Part shown: in pieces, positions 1 to 8,361 of the stretch
Layout: every line of letters begins with the position of its first letter
Numbering within the stretch: position 1 is the first letter of the stretch
Assembly: GCA_009773395.1 (NCBI GenBank)
Contig: WRPI01000005.1
Location: 124,001-188,000 of the forward strand
Source of the DNA: Hyphomonadaceae bacterium
Lineage (GTDB): Bacteria > Pseudomonadota > Alphaproteobacteria > Caulobacterales > Aquidulcibacteraceae
Length of the DNA: 64,000 nucleotides
Reading direction: 5' to 3'
Notes under the pieces: generated by a model
What the model was told of the DNA's origin: nothing
Database searches by the model: none
The model's input: only the letters and a program-made list of their open reading frames with translations
Position numbers and translations under genes: made by a program

Positions 1-871
1 AACCCCATCCGCCCAATTTGAACGGGTCATCAATAATATTGATGTTTTGGCTGAAAATTTGCTGTCCCAATTTATCACGCAAAAACGAAACCCCACGCGC
101 AATTGCTGCGCCCGAAATCGCGCTGATTAAATAGCTCATGATGCTGCGCGCAACCCGTGCTTCGAGAATCACTGGAGCTTTCGTGGAAGCGATTTTCTTT
201 GACTTAAGCCGCGCAATCGCACGCTCACCTGCCTCTATTCCGATTAGTTTGGCATCGCGCAGGAGTGGCCTAAATCTTGCCGAATGGCCAGCATAGTCAC
301 GCTCCTTTTCGTCGTCTTCCCCAGCCAAAGCAGCAACTCCAAGGCTCCAACTCGTGCCACCATAACCGCCGATGAAGCCGTTGGTTGCGCCATAAACCAC
401 TTCTGATTTGCCCCATGATGAACCGCAACCTGCTATATTGGTGACGCCTTTAACTTCAAGCGCGGCGGCTTCACATTCAAGGGCGCGGGCTTCAAGCCAG
501 GCTAAATCAGGCTCGCTTGGGTCTTCAATTTCAAGATTTCTGATATTGGTTTCGATATTGGTTTCGGACGCGATCCCGCAAAATGGATCCTCGGCTGCGG
601 CGCGCGCCATTGAAACCACGCGATTGGCCAAAATATCAAGTGCTTCTTTGTTCAATGCCGAAGTCGATGCACCCGCTTGCTGTTTGCCGATGATAATGCG
701 CAAGCCCGCCGAACGCGCTTCCTCACGTTCAACATTTTCAAGCTTGCCAAGGCGCACCGCGACGCCAAGACTCATGCTTTTGTTGCAGGCGCAATCAGCA
801 GCGTCGGCGCCCAATTCCTTGGCGCGTTTCAATAAATAATTGGCGGCATCATATAGTGCTTGGTCTTGCAT
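1..871 (-). CDS. pmbA: PmbA/TldE family metallopeptidase-like protein, 3' end outside the window
   Basis: The minus strand is open from an ATG at 871 to the window edge (290 codons), so the C-terminal part is missing. The N-terminus reads MQDQALYDAANYLLKRAKEL, followed by a segment rich in features of the family such as GKLENVEREEARSAGLRI and, later, an internal GGYGGTSWS stretch. PmbA (TldE) pairs with TldD to form a peptidase that processes small modified peptides and was first described as a modulator of DNA gyrase. TldD is not visible here. The start was chosen because an ATG at 878 is in another frame. No strong ribosome binding site is seen. Family call is from recognition of the sequence, not a search. 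Confidence 0.85.
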   Translation of the reverse strand, partial: MQDQALYDAANYLLKRAKELGADAADCACNKSMSLGVAVRLGKLENVEREEARSAGLRIIIGKQQAGASTSALNKEALDILANRVVSMARAAAEDPFCGIASETNIETNIRNLEIEDPSEPDLAWLEARALECEAAALEVKGVTNIAGCGSSWGKSEVVYGATNGFIGGYGGTSWSLGVAALAGEDDEKERDYAGHSARFRPLLRDAKLIGIEAGERAIARLKSKKIASTKAPVILEARVARSIMSYLISAISGAAIARGVSFLRDKLGQQIFSQNINIIDDPFKLGGWG

Positions 872-966
872 CGGTCATCATTTCTATAATGAAAAGCCAA
901 TGTGCTTTTTCGTGAAAATTTGCAAGCCAGTGAATGTAATCAGGCGATATATTTCTGTTTAGTCAC

Positions 967-1356
967 CTAAATCGCGTTCAATAAACAGAAAACGCCAATC
1001 CAAAGCAAACTAACCAAGGTGCAAGATGTGCCAATTAAGCGACCTTTTGAAACGCCAGAAGATTTAATAAGCCCCGATGCATGCAGCACTCGGCCAATGG
1101 TCAATAGCGCGCCACCAACGTGAATAACCCAGCCTGGTTGCGCACTCATTGATAATAATACCAGGCCAATTAGGGCCGCAGGCACATATTCGGTGGCATT
1201 GCCGTGAGTGCGAATAGCCCTTAACATTTCAGGATCGCCGCCATCACCAAGGCCAATGCCTTTGCCGCGTCGGTGGCGAATTACGTTTATTGCTAGGAAA
1301 AGCACGATTAGGATATTGAGGCCGATATAAAGGCTGGCGATGTTAATATTGTCCAT
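967..1356 (-). CDS. MAPEG family membrane protein
   Basis: A protein of about 129 residues with four hydrophobic segments and the central pattern LRAIRTHGNATEYVPAALIG, typical of bacterial MAPEG proteins (membrane-associated proteins in eicosanoid and glutathione metabolism, YecN-like). Such proteins are trimeric inner-membrane enzymes or relatives with glutathione-linked activity; the substrate here is unknown. The ATG at 1356 follows an AGGGAG motif at proper distance. A GTG two codons upstream (1362) lies inside that motif and is less likely. It stands alone between pmbA and a small divergent membrane gene. Confidence 0.85.
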   Translation of the reverse strand: MDNINIASLYIGLNILIVLFLAINVIRHRRGKGIGLGDGGDPEMLRAIRTHGNATEYVPAALIGLVLLSMSAQPGWVIHVGGALLTIGRVLHASGLIKSSGVSKGRLIGTSCTLVSLLWIGVFCLLNAI

Positions 1357-1498
1357 TTTCACTCCCTTTTATTGTCATTATTTCGCAATATCATGCCTTG
1401 AACGTCCAAATGATGCAATAGATAAAATTGTATTCAAATCATTCACTAAATTGAATTGTATTTACGATATGGTGAAATTATCAGTGGAGGGGAAAACC

Positions 1499-1657
1499 AT
1501 GATATACGTAATTTTGAGTGTTTTGGCGATAGCAATAATAATTGGTGCTGGCGTGTTTTCAGTCGCAGTTTTGCGGGTTATTCGTGAACAATTTGACGAA
1601 ATGATGCCTAATCGTATGGTTGAGTTTGCAGGCTTTATTGAGCTTCCAAAAAACTAA
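1499..1657 (+). CDS. Small single-pass membrane protein, unknown function
   Basis: A 52-residue protein starting MIYVILSVLAIAIIIGAGVF: one N-terminal transmembrane helix of about 25 residues followed by a short charged tail (VIREQFDEMMPNRMVEF). The start is strongly supported by a GGAGGGGA ribosome binding site six bases upstream; the longer open frame from 1340 lacks one. It ends seven bases before the convergent ubiD gene stops. I recognise no family. The good ribosome binding site and a coherent transmembrane segment argue that it is a real gene. Confidence 0.6.
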   Translation: MIYVILSVLAIAIIIGAGVFSVAVLRVIREQFDEMMPNRMVEFAGFIELPKN

Positions 1658-1663
1658 ACTGGA

Positions 1664-3184
1664 CTAATTATCAAAACCAAAACTCGCCCATTTTTGGGTG
1701 ATGTCGGCAATTATATTTGCGTCCATTTCAATTTTTTTACCCCATTCACGCTGGGTTTCATTGCCAATTTTATTGGTTGCATCAAGCCCAATTTTACTGC
1801 CCAAACCTGAAACCGGCGATGCGAAATCCAAATAATCAATCGGCGTATTTTCAATGGTAACTGTATCGCGCGCAGGATCCATACGGGTTGAAACCGCCCA
1901 CATTACGTCCTTCCAATCCCTTGCATTGATGTCATCATCAACCACAATTATCCATTTAGTATACATAAATTGCCGTAAATAGGACCAAGCGCCCATCATC
2001 ACCCTTTTGGCATGGCCAGCATAGGCTTTCTTCATTGAAATAACCGCTATCCGATACGAACACCCCTCTGGCGGTAGCCAAAAATCAATAATTTCGGGAA
2101 ATTGCGCTTGCAAAAGTGGTATGAAAACTTCGTTTAATGCCTCACCCAAAACACTTGGCTCATCAGGTGGGCGACCGGTGTAAGTTGAATGATAAATCGG
2201 CTCTTTACGCATGGTTATGGCGCTGGCGGTGAAAACTGGAAACTTATCAACGCTGTTGTAATAGCCAGTGTGATCGCCATAAGGCCCTTCATCGGCGACT
2301 TCGGTAAGCGAAACATGGCCTTCAATGACAATTTCGGCAAAAGCGGGCACTTCAATCGGAATGGTCTTGCACGGCACCAATTCCATTTTATTGCCGCGCA
2401 AAAGCCCCGCGAATTGATATTCCGATAATGTATCTGGCACGGGCGTGACGGCCGCCAATATTGTGCCAGGGTCGGCGCCCAAGACAATCGCGACCGGGAA
2501 GGGGGCGGTATTTTGCGCTTTATAGCGCACGAATTGCTGTGCGCCGCCACGATGATGCAACCAACGCATAATAAGCTGGTTTTTGCCCAATTGCTGCATA
2601 CGGTAAATGCCGAGATTGTAATTATCAACTTTGGCCGAGCTTGGGCCTTTTGTTACCACCAAAGGCCAAGTGATAAGCGGCGCAGGCTCATTTGGCCAAC
2701 AAGTTTGAATTGGCAACATATTAAGGTCAATCGCATCGCCAGTGAACACTAATTCCTGACACGGCGCTTTTGAAAATCCCCTGCCCGATAGGCGCTTGGG
2801 CCGCATTTGCATGACTGTGCCTGCGAGTGGCAAAAGTGCGAGCGCATCCTTTATGCCTGCAGGCGGTGTTGGTTCGCGCAAAAACGCCAATAATTCACCG
2901 ACTTCGCGCAAATCACGCGCAGTGCGGCGATCTTTGCTGCCCATAGTGACGCCCATTGCAACACGTTCAACCGTGCCGAACAAATTTGTCAAAACCGGCA
3001 TGGTGGATTTTGTGCCATCGGCTTTAATGGCGTTTTCAAACAAAGCTGCTGGCCCATTTTGCGCAATCAAGCGCGTTCCGATTTCGGTCATTTCCAAAAC
3101 CGTGGAAACTGGCTGTGTGACGCGCACCAATTTTTGTTGGGCTTCAAGAAAAGATAAAAACTCGCGCAGGGATTTATATGCCAT
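1664..3184 (-). CDS. ubiD: UbiD family decarboxylase (3-octaprenyl-4-hydroxybenzoate carboxy-lyase)
   Basis: A full-length UbiD protein of 506 residues. The family hallmark [11 protein letters not shown] lies at residues 299-309, and the N-terminal part carries the usual [20 protein letters not shown] pattern. UbiD uses prenylated FMN, made by UbiX, to decarboxylate the polyprenylated 4-hydroxybenzoate intermediate of ubiquinone synthesis in the cytosol. The prenyltransferase gene ubiA sits 7 kb away on the same strand; ubiX is not in the window. The start ATG at 3184 is 66 bases from the divergent I78-like gene, so the two may share a promoter region. Related UbiD-like decarboxylases act on other aromatics, but the overall length and sequence fit UbiD proper. 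Confidence 0.95.
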   Translation of the reverse strand: MAYKSLREFLSFLEAQQKLVRVTQPVSTVLEMTEIGTRLIAQNGPAALFENAIKADGTKSTMPVLTNLFGTVERVAMGVTMGSKDRRTARDLREVGELLAFLREPTPPAGIKDALALLPLAGTVMQMRPKRLSGRGFSKAPCQELVFTGDAIDLNMLPIQTCWPNEPAPLITWPLVVTKGPSSAKVDNYNLGIYRMQQLGKNQLIMRWLHHRGGAQQFVRYKAQNTAPFPVAIVLGADPGTILAAVTPVPDTLSEYQFAGLLRGNKMELVPCKTIPIEVPAFAEIVIEGHVSLTEVADEGPYGDHTGYYNSVDKFPVFTASAITMRKEPIYHSTYTGRPPDEPSVLGEALNEVFIPLLQAQFPEIIDFWLPPEGCSYRIAVISMKKAYAGHAKRVMMGAWSYLRQFMYTKWIIVVDDDINARDWKDVMWAVSTRMDPARDTVTIENTPIDYLDFASPVSGLGSKIGLDATNKIGNETQREWGKKIEMDANIIADITQKWASFGFDN

Positions 3185-3249
3185 TCAGTTTTCTTATGAT
3201 ATTGTGGTGGCTCTCACAAGCTATGCTTGCGGCGGAATTGGAGTCGGCT

Positions 3250-3630
3250 ATGAAAATATTGGGTAAATTGACAATTGGCCTTGCGGCATTGGGCATGTTT
3301 GCTTTGGTGCAAAGTGATGCTTCGGCGCATGTTTTGCGCAAGCACAAATCCAAAAACTGCCGCCACCTTGTCCGCCATACACACCCGCGTCCACCAAAAA
3401 GGCCAATCACAATGCCCATTCCCTCAGATCCATTGGCCCTCGCCACCTGCCATGCAGATGAATTGCAATATTTGGTAGGGCAAGACCGCTCAGTTTTACA
3501 CACCATGCGTTTTAGCCAAACCGTGCGCATTGAAGAACCTGGCATGGCCTACACCATGGACTATTCCGAAGATAGATTGCGGATCCAAATTGGTGCTGAT
3601 GGGATGATACGACGCGTTTTGTGTGGGTAG
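3250..3630 (+). CDS. Secreted inhibitor-I78-like protein
   Basis: A 126-residue protein with a signal peptide (MKILGKLTIGLAALGMFALV, cleavage likely after SDASA) and a basic linker rich in His, Arg and Pro. The C-terminal 60 residues match the peptidase inhibitor I78 layout: a leading Cys near CHADELQYLVGQDRS, then AYTMDYSEDRLRIQIGADG and the terminal VLCG. I78 proteins inhibit serine proteases by a wedge mechanism using a conserved disulphide; here the two Cys are in the expected places. The start at 3250 has GGAG nine bases upstream; a longer frame from 3178 does not look like a signal sequence. Likely periplasmic. A secreted papain-like peptidase is encoded just downstream, but the two need not interact. 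Confidence 0.75.
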   Translation: MKILGKLTIGLAALGMFALVQSDASAHVLRKHKSKNCRHLVRHTHPRPPKRPITMPIPSDPLALATCHADELQYLVGQDRSVLHTMRFSQTVRIEEPGMAYTMDYSEDRLRIQIGADGMIRRVLCG

Positions 3631-3731
3631 AAAACATTATTTTGAGTTTGGTCTATGTAAGGAATCGAAATATTTTACCTTATTGCAACTAGTCCGTCGG
3701 TTAATCGAGGAAAAAATCTTTGAGGTAAACA

Positions 3732-4730
3732 ATGATTAAAAGGCGTTTCATTCTTGGTGCTGGAGCTTCCGCATTAGGGGCATTTGCTTCAAATAATTTA
3801 GTCGCTCAGACAATTGGCGCGCCGCGTATTCAAGCCCCAAATGCTGCGCAAATGAGCGGTCTTCAGCGTTTGCCTGGTGTGGATTTGCGGCTACAAATAA
3901 TCGAAAAAAACCTAATTCCGCGTGATCAAGGTTATCGTGGAACCTGTTCGGTTTTTGCTTGCGGCTTTTTAATAGAATATCAACAAGATGTTCCAATACC
4001 CGATGGCTTTTTTGGTGGCCTTCCACGATACTGCTCCATCGAATATTTGAATTGGGCCGCCAATCAGTTTAGCCCGAAAGACGGCGGCGGTGACGGCAGT
4101 TTTTTTGAAGATATTGCTATCGGATACACCAAACTTGGCGCAGCAAGCGAATATGCTTGGCGTTACTCGCAGGCTTTGCCAGCCAATCCGACAGCTCCGC
4201 CAAATGGATTGGTGGCGAACACACAACAAAATAGCATAATTCTGAAGCCTAGAATGGTGCGGGCCAATGATGATAGTTGGGGCGCGACCCAAGCACACTT
4301 AAATGAAGTATGTAGCTTGCTGGACCGTGGAACCCCAGTTGCGGCTGGCTTCAGAATAACCGCAATGCCGGATATAATTGATGTCGGAAATACTACCGTG
4401 TGGTCTAACCTTGGCCCGGGTTCGCATGGCGCACATTCAATGGCGATTGTGGGCTATGTCCCCATATCATCGGCACCTGGAGGCGGATATTTTATTGTCC
4501 GCAACTCGGCAGGTTCATACCGTGGTGATAAGGGATATCTCTATATTTCATATAATTATTTTCGCGCAAATGTTGCAGATATCATCGTATTTGAAAAATA
4601 TTCAAACTTCCGCCCCACCTCTGGTCTAATTGAATCCTTGCGCACAAACCGCCCAAGACCCAATTTTGAATGGGCAAACCCAAATATGGTTATTGCGGCT
4701 TCGGGGAGAGGAAGGCAATCTGGCAATTAG
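3732..4730 (+). CDS. Tat-exported papain-like (C1) cysteine peptidase
   Basis: A 332-residue protein. The N-terminus MIKRRFILGAGASALGAFA has a twin-arginine motif (KRRFIL) and a hydrophobic core, pointing to export through the Tat route. The papain-like catalytic layout is visible: Gln66 and Cys72 in RDQGYRGTCSVFA, His235 in HGAHSMAIVGY, and Asn258 in FIVRNSAG. Papain-family bacterial peptidases are usually exported and act on proteins outside the cytosol; the target is unknown. No separate inhibitory propeptide is obvious. The start has GAGG eight bases upstream. The C-terminal 40 residues after the domain are low in recognisable features. The gene stands apart from its neighbours. Confidence 0.8.
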   Translation: MIKRRFILGAGASALGAFASNNLVAQTIGAPRIQAPNAAQMSGLQRLPGVDLRLQIIEKNLIPRDQGYRGTCSVFACGFLIEYQQDVPIPDGFFGGLPRYCSIEYLNWAANQFSPKDGGGDGSFFEDIAIGYTKLGAASEYAWRYSQALPANPTAPPNGLVANTQQNSIILKPRMVRANDDSWGATQAHLNEVCSLLDRGTPVAAGFRITAMPDIIDVGNTTVWSNLGPGSHGAHSMAIVGYVPISSAPGGGYFIVRNSAGSYRGDKGYLYISYNYFRANVADIIVFEKYSNFRPTSGLIESLRTNRPRPNFEWANPNMVIAASGRGRQSGN

Positions 4731-4780
4731 ATTTTTTGCAAATTTTGGTGATAGGGTTTCAATTGCGCTGGCTTTCTGTC

Positions 4781-4810
4781 ACTGAAATCACTGAAATCGT
4801 CACTGAAATC
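4781..4810 (+). repeat. Three copies of a 9-bp repeat (ACTGAAATC)
   Basis: ACTGAAATC occurs at 4781-4789, 4790-4798 and 4802-4810, two copies in direct tandem and the third after a GT spacer plus C. The repeats lie between the cysteine peptidase and the next gene, 30 bases before the latter's start. They may be a regulator binding array or replication slippage. Confidence 0.7.
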
Positions 4811-4839
4811 TCCGTTTGAGCGCAGGAACCAATAATAAT

Positions 4840-5496
4840 ATGATAGTACCATCTGACAAGGAATACATAGCCACAAAACTAATTAAGCAGGGGAAGAAAT
4901 CAATTCTAGAGGAATTTTTGCCTTTGGCTAATTGGATAAATGAAGTCTTCGGTGCTTCGCCTTTAAATATTGTTTATGACGCGATTTCTGTCGCGGGTTG
5001 CCAACCCAGATTAGAACTAATTTTTGAATTTAGAAAAGGCGCTGACCTTTTCCGCGATAAGAACATTACAGGTAATTTTGATGCTAAAAAACAAAAAGTA
5101 ATAGTGGAGCAATTTACAAAATTGTATTCACAAGATTACGATACCAATAAACTCTTCGTAATATTTACCGCTTTTGAGCCTATTGCTAAAGATGAGGCAA
5201 TTGCAAACATTAGAGATGATGAAATCCAAGAATTAAAAAAGCAAATCGCTCGTAAAGATTTGTGGGAAATATCGCGTTGTTTTTCAAGTGTCACGTTTTT
5301 TCTCTACACAGATAAACAGGCAAACGATGCTAGCAAAAATGGTTTGCAAGAAAAATGGTCGGAAATTTACTATAGCCTTTTACGAAAATATGATGAATTT
5401 AATTATTTTGACCGGAATTCATTTCAAATCAATCTTGATAGCAAAGAAAATTTCGACATCAATTTTAAGGGTAGCTGGTTCAACTATTATAGGTAA
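4840..5496 (+). CDS. Hypothetical protein, no family recognised
   Basis: A 218-residue soluble protein starting MIVPSDKEYIATKLIKQGKK. It is rich in Lys, Asp, Asn and aromatic residues, with no signal peptide or membrane segment. A Lys/Glu-rich stretch (DDEIQELKKQIARKDLWE) may form a short coiled coil. The ATG at 4840 has AGGA about 12 bases upstream; a TTG at 4816 is an alternative start. The gene looks more AT-rich than its neighbours and follows three copies of a 9-bp repeat, so recent acquisition is possible. I do not recognise it. Confidence 0.6.
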   Translation: MIVPSDKEYIATKLIKQGKKSILEEFLPLANWINEVFGASPLNIVYDAISVAGCQPRLELIFEFRKGADLFRDKNITGNFDAKKQKVIVEQFTKLYSQDYDTNKLFVIFTAFEPIAKDEAIANIRDDEIQELKKQIARKDLWEISRCFSSVTFFLYTDKQANDASKNGLQEKWSEIYYSLLRKYDEFNYFDRNSFQINLDSKENFDINFKGSWFNYYR

Positions 5497-5938
5497 ACAT
5501 TCAAACATTGAATAATGACCACGTCTAGATACAAGGTTATCAATTGTATAAACTTTTAAGTTGTATTTCGGTTTTATTTGCCGTATTTGCCAGAGATTTT
5601 GGTGGCACGATAGGAATTACCGAGACAATTTCGACAATTTCAAGGTGTCTGAAGGGAAGTGTTCGCGGCTATCCACTCCCAATTTCTTCGATGTATTATC
5701 GGCGCCACCGCATTTTTGCGGTCAAATATTTTGAAAGGGAATTGCAAACATTTACTAACATTTTGAGGCTTTTGTCCACAGGCAGAATGATGACAAATGA
5801 TGGTGTTTTGGGGTAGTCAAAGTGGTCTTTTGCGACACGAGATCCCGCAACAAGTGCGGGATGACAGGGTGTGGCGCGGGATGACATGGATTTTCGGGAC
5901 AAATTACCAATTGAAATTAGACACTGCCACAACACGAT
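5497..5938. other. Intergenic region without a convincing gene, contains a REP-like palindrome
   Basis: No open frame here looks coding. A 90-codon frame at 5544-5816 lacks a ribosome binding site and resembles no protein. The stretch from about 5839 to 5885 carries a small palindromic repeat described separately. Confidence 0.6.
5842..5862. repeat. Short REP-like palindrome
   Basis: ATCCCGCA (5842-5849) and TGCGGGAT (5855-5862) are perfect 8-bp inverted arms around a 5-base loop, followed by GACA and then by a partial second unit CGCGGGATGACATGG ending near 5890. Sequences of this kind (ATCCCGCA...TGCGGGATGACA) are common small dispersed repeats between genes of alphaproteobacteria. It shares the ATGACA tail with the larger repeat at 59492-59617. 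Confidence 0.7.
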
Positions 5939-6274
5939 TCACTCACTCTTCTCCCAAATCCCAATCCTGTTCCCACCCGGATCCATGAATTCGAACCTGC
6001 GGCCGCCGGGGAAGGAGATTATGTCTAGCACGATTTCACCGCCTGCGGCTTTTACTTTTTCGAGGTATTTTTCAAGGTCGTCAACGCAAATGACACCCAT
6101 TGTGCGCGGGCGTAGTTCGGGGCTGTGGTGAAGGCCAATATCGGTGTCGCCCGTTGTAGTTGCGGCATAATCGGGCCCATAATCGGTGAATTTCATGTCC
6201 AAAGCCTGTTCAAAAAACGCTTTGGTTTTTGCCAAATCTCTAGTTGATAATTCCAAATAATCTAAACGCGGCAT
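5939..6274 (-). CDS. VOC family protein (glyoxalase/bleomycin-resistance fold)
   Basis: A single-domain vicinal-oxygen-chelate protein of 111 residues. It shows the usual order: MPRLDYLELSTRDLAKTKAF, a middle HHSPELRPRT segment, and the closing FEFMDPGGNRIGIWE, where the final Glu is a typical metal ligand. These proteins form dimers with a metal site and act as lyases, dioxygenases or binding proteins; the substrate cannot be told. It starts two bases after the stop of the upstream desaturase gene on the same strand, so the two are co-transcribed. Confidence 0.9.
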   Translation of the reverse strand: MPRLDYLELSTRDLAKTKAFFEQALDMKFTDYGPDYAATTTGDTDIGLHHSPELRPRTMGVICVDDLEKYLEKVKAAGGEIVLDIISFPGGRRFEFMDPGGNRIGIWEKSE

Positions 6275-6275
6275 C

Positions 6276-7196
6276 TTAGGCTTTTCCCGTCGTAATTTTT
6301 AACATCTCCAAATAGCTATTGCGAATTTCCATCCTCTGCGTCAAGTTTTTATTTTGCAATTTAAGGTGGGTGCTGCATAAATTATAGCAAGGAATATGCA
6401 TCCATAAATGATGTTCGGAATGGAAGTGAACATGATAGGGTGCAATGAAGGCGCGCTCGAGCCAATTGGCCTTTATGGTGCGCGCCAATTGCCATGGGTC
6501 GTTTATGTCATTGGTGGCGGCGGCATGTTCGCCAATATTGCGAATGCGGGTTACCATCATAAACCAAGTGGCTTGGGTCAAAAGCCAAATTGTAACAAAT
6601 GCCCAGCCTTGGCCAAAAGCCATTAAAACCAACCAAATCACAAAATTCGCCATTGCCGCGCGCAAAAATGTAGCTTCGATCGCATTGCCCGCAAAACTAC
6701 CGCCACTCCCGAACAACGGCTTGATGCGTTTTTGGTAAAACGTTTGGCCAGTTAAATCACGGATAATTTTACGCTCAAAACTCGCGCGGGTGATGGGATA
6801 ATCTGGCACTAAGCCAAGGTCCGGGTCTTCGGGTTGTTGCGTGTATTTGTGGTGGTTTAGATGATAAGGCCGATAAGTGTTCAAATCGAGCGCGAGCGGC
6901 GCAGCGCAAAGCCATTGCCCCACCCATTCATTGATTATTTGATTGGTATGCAGCCCGCCATGCGCCGCTTCATGCATCAAAATCGCCAAACCCAATTGCC
7001 GCGTGCCAATAATCATCACCGCCAAAAGCCAAGTGAATGGATTAGGCCAAATCGCGTGGACCATGAAGGCCAATGCAATCACGCCCCACGCATGCGCCAC
7101 CATGCCAAGCGATTTGAAATTGCTACGGGTTTGCAATTGCGCCCACTCATCATCGCTGAATACTTCTTTGGGATTGACTGTCGGTGCGCGGGGCAT
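6276..7196 (-). CDS. Membrane fatty acid desaturase family protein
   Basis: A 306-residue integral membrane protein with the three histidine boxes of membrane di-iron desaturases: HEAAH (75-79), HLNHH (112-116) and HFHSEHH (257-263), plus hydrophobic segments between them. The family inserts double bonds into acyl chains of membrane lipids, or modifies related substrates, using two irons and an electron donor. The exact substrate is not visible. It lies between the NnrU-like gene (gap of two bases) and the VOC gene (gap of one base) in a compact minus-strand operon. Confidence 0.9.
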   Translation of the reverse strand: MPRAPTVNPKEVFSDDEWAQLQTRSNFKSLGMVAHAWGVIALAFMVHAIWPNPFTWLLAVMIIGTRQLGLAILMHEAAHGGLHTNQIINEWVGQWLCAAPLALDLNTYRPYHLNHHKYTQQPEDPDLGLVPDYPITRASFERKIIRDLTGQTFYQKRIKPLFGSGGSFAGNAIEATFLRAAMANFVIWLVLMAFGQGWAFVTIWLLTQATWFMMVTRIRNIGEHAAATNDINDPWQLARTIKANWLERAFIAPYHVHFHSEHHLWMHIPCYNLCSTHLKLQNKNLTQRMEIRNSYLEMLKITTGKA

Positions 7197-7198
7197 TC

Positions 7199-7753
7199 CT
7201 AAAACGCGCTCGCGCCAAATAAAATAGGGTGTAATTTATAGCCAATTGCCACCCAAACCAAAATTCCAAATGCAATTGCCCCTTCATCGCGCCTATTCCA
7301 CGCCACATTTTCGCGCGTGGCTTTGCCGTAGAGAATGCGGGTTACAATTGCCCATGCCAAAAAACTGCCGAATAAAATTACGCTTGCGGCATCGCCATTG
7401 GCCAATAAATGCCCCAATGCCCATGCCTTCACGCCTGCAAGTTGCGGGTGAACCAAAGTGGCTTTGATTTTGCCGGCCATATAGGATGCGAGAAACAAAA
7501 TAATTGAAACCAAAGTCAGTAAATAATTGGCATATTTGCCCCACGAAGGCGCAGTGTAAAGGTCGTGTGCGGTGGGGCGATAAGCGGCATAGCCCATAAT
7601 CAACAATACAAACCCCACCAAAGCCACCAATGCAAACAAGCCTTTGAACGGCATTTTGCCGATTTTGGCTTCGACTTTTTCCCGAAGGCCTGTTAGGCGC
7701 AATGCCAAATGCCCGCCCAAAAATATCACAAGGCCCAAAACCAATTTTTCCAT
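7199..7753 (-). CDS. NnrU family integral membrane protein
   Basis: A 184-residue membrane protein with about five transmembrane segments and the NnrU-domain patterns GGHLALRLTGLREKVEAKIG and HPQLAGVKAWALGHLLANGD. NnrU was first linked to nitrite and nitric oxide metabolism, but many members occur without denitrification genes and one branch (15-cis-zeta-carotene isomerase) binds heme. No denitrification genes are nearby. The ATG at 7753 overlaps the antitoxin stop by one base (TAATG), so translation is probably coupled. Confidence 0.9.
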   Translation of the reverse strand: MEKLVLGLVIFLGGHLALRLTGLREKVEAKIGKMPFKGLFALVALVGFVLLIMGYAAYRPTAHDLYTAPSWGKYANYLLTLVSIILFLASYMAGKIKATLVHPQLAGVKAWALGHLLANGDAASVILFGSFLAWAIVTRILYGKATRENVAWNRRDEGAIAFGILVWVAIGYKLHPILFGASAF

Positions 7754-8031
7754 TATGCTGCCAATCTTATTTTAAGGCCCAAGGCTTTCAATATCGCCAT
7801 AAGGGTTGAAAGCGTTGGATTTCCATCTTCACCAAGCGCTTTATATATTGCTTCGCGTGACAAGCCAGTTGTGCGCGCAAGGTCGGTGATGCCCTTGGAG
7901 CGGGCAACATCATTAAGCGCAGAGCGAATTTCTTCTTCGTTGCCATCTTGAAAAATGGCATCCAAATATGCTGCAATCATCTCGGCGCTATCAAGGTAAT
8001 CTGCGACGTCGAAAATTTTAAGTTTGCTCAT
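7753..8031 (-). CDS. HigA-type antitoxin with helix-turn-helix domain
   Basis: A 92-residue protein, starting MSKLKIFDVADYLDSAEMIA. The second half is an XRE-type helix-turn-helix: ITDLARTTGLSREAIYKAL, then GNPTLSTLMAILKALGLKI. This matches the 'putative addiction module antidote' family that pairs with Gp49/HigB-like toxins. It should bind and neutralise the toxin encoded just upstream and repress their joint promoter. The chosen ATG overlaps the toxin reading frame by 14 bases; a longer frame from 8112 runs inside the toxin gene and is unlikely. Confidence 0.9.
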   Translation of the reverse strand: MSKLKIFDVADYLDSAEMIAAYLDAIFQDGNEEEIRSALNDVARSKGITDLARTTGLSREAIYKALGEDGNPTLSTLMAILKALGLKIRLAA

Positions 8032-8329
8032 TTTTAATCTCTTCCAGTTCTCTTTCCGCAGTTTCAATGTCGCGAGACTGACTAGATTTATCGCCAGCGC
8101 ACAACAGCACAATTACTTCTTCGCCTTGATAGGCAAAATAAACGCGATACCCTGGCCCAACGTGCACTCTAGCTTCAAAAACACCTATTCCCACTGCTTT
8201 GCAATCACCCAGATTTCCGTCCTTAATTCTGTTGATACGCCTAGCGATAGCCACTTTTGCAACATTGTCTTTTAGTTTTAACAACCACTTTTCAAATCTA
8301 ATGGTTGCTTTAATTACATATTTCTTCAT
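8018..8329 (-). CDS. HigB/Gp49-like (RelE superfamily) toxin
   Basis: A 103-residue basic protein. The segments RIKDGNLGDCKAVGIGVFEA and VHVGPGYRVYFAYQGEEVIV, followed by LLCAGDKSSQ, are characteristic of the Gp49-like addiction-module toxins of the RelE fold. Such toxins cleave mRNA on the ribosome. Toxin precedes antitoxin, the order typical for higBA systems, and the two frames overlap by 14 bases. The start has GAGG seven bases upstream. A 10-bp palindrome lies 22 bases upstream of the start. The C-terminal tail is acidic (ETAERELEEIKNEQT), somewhat unusual in a basic toxin. Confidence 0.9.
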   Translation of the reverse strand: MKKYVIKATIRFEKWLLKLKDNVAKVAIARRINRIKDGNLGDCKAVGIGVFEARVHVGPGYRVYFAYQGEEVIVLLCAGDKSSQSRDIETAERELEEIKNEQT

Positions 8330-8350
8330 AACATAACCTCAATCTTTGTC

Positions 8351-8360
8351 AACTATAGTT
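8351..8360. promoter_or_regulatory. Perfect 10-bp palindrome before the toxin-antitoxin operon
   Basis: AACTATAGTT is a perfect palindrome located between the lysE-type gene stop and the toxin start (ATG at 8329). Its place suits an operator for the HTH antitoxin or part of the promoter. This is position-based inference. Confidence 0.35.
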
Positions 8361-8361
8361 A

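Noticed and set aside
408-839. 143-codon plus-strand open frame
   Set aside because: It is antisense to the pmbA coding frame, which runs through the whole region and has clear family features; the plus-strand product has no coherent features.
2215-2628. Long overlapping frames inside ubiD on both strands
   Set aside because: Shadows of the ubiD coding sequence; the ubiD frame is uninterrupted and has family motifs.
5544-5816. 90-codon plus-strand frame in the 5.5-5.9 kb gap
   Set aside because: No ribosome binding site, no recognisable protein, and it runs up to the REP-like repeat; likely non-coding.
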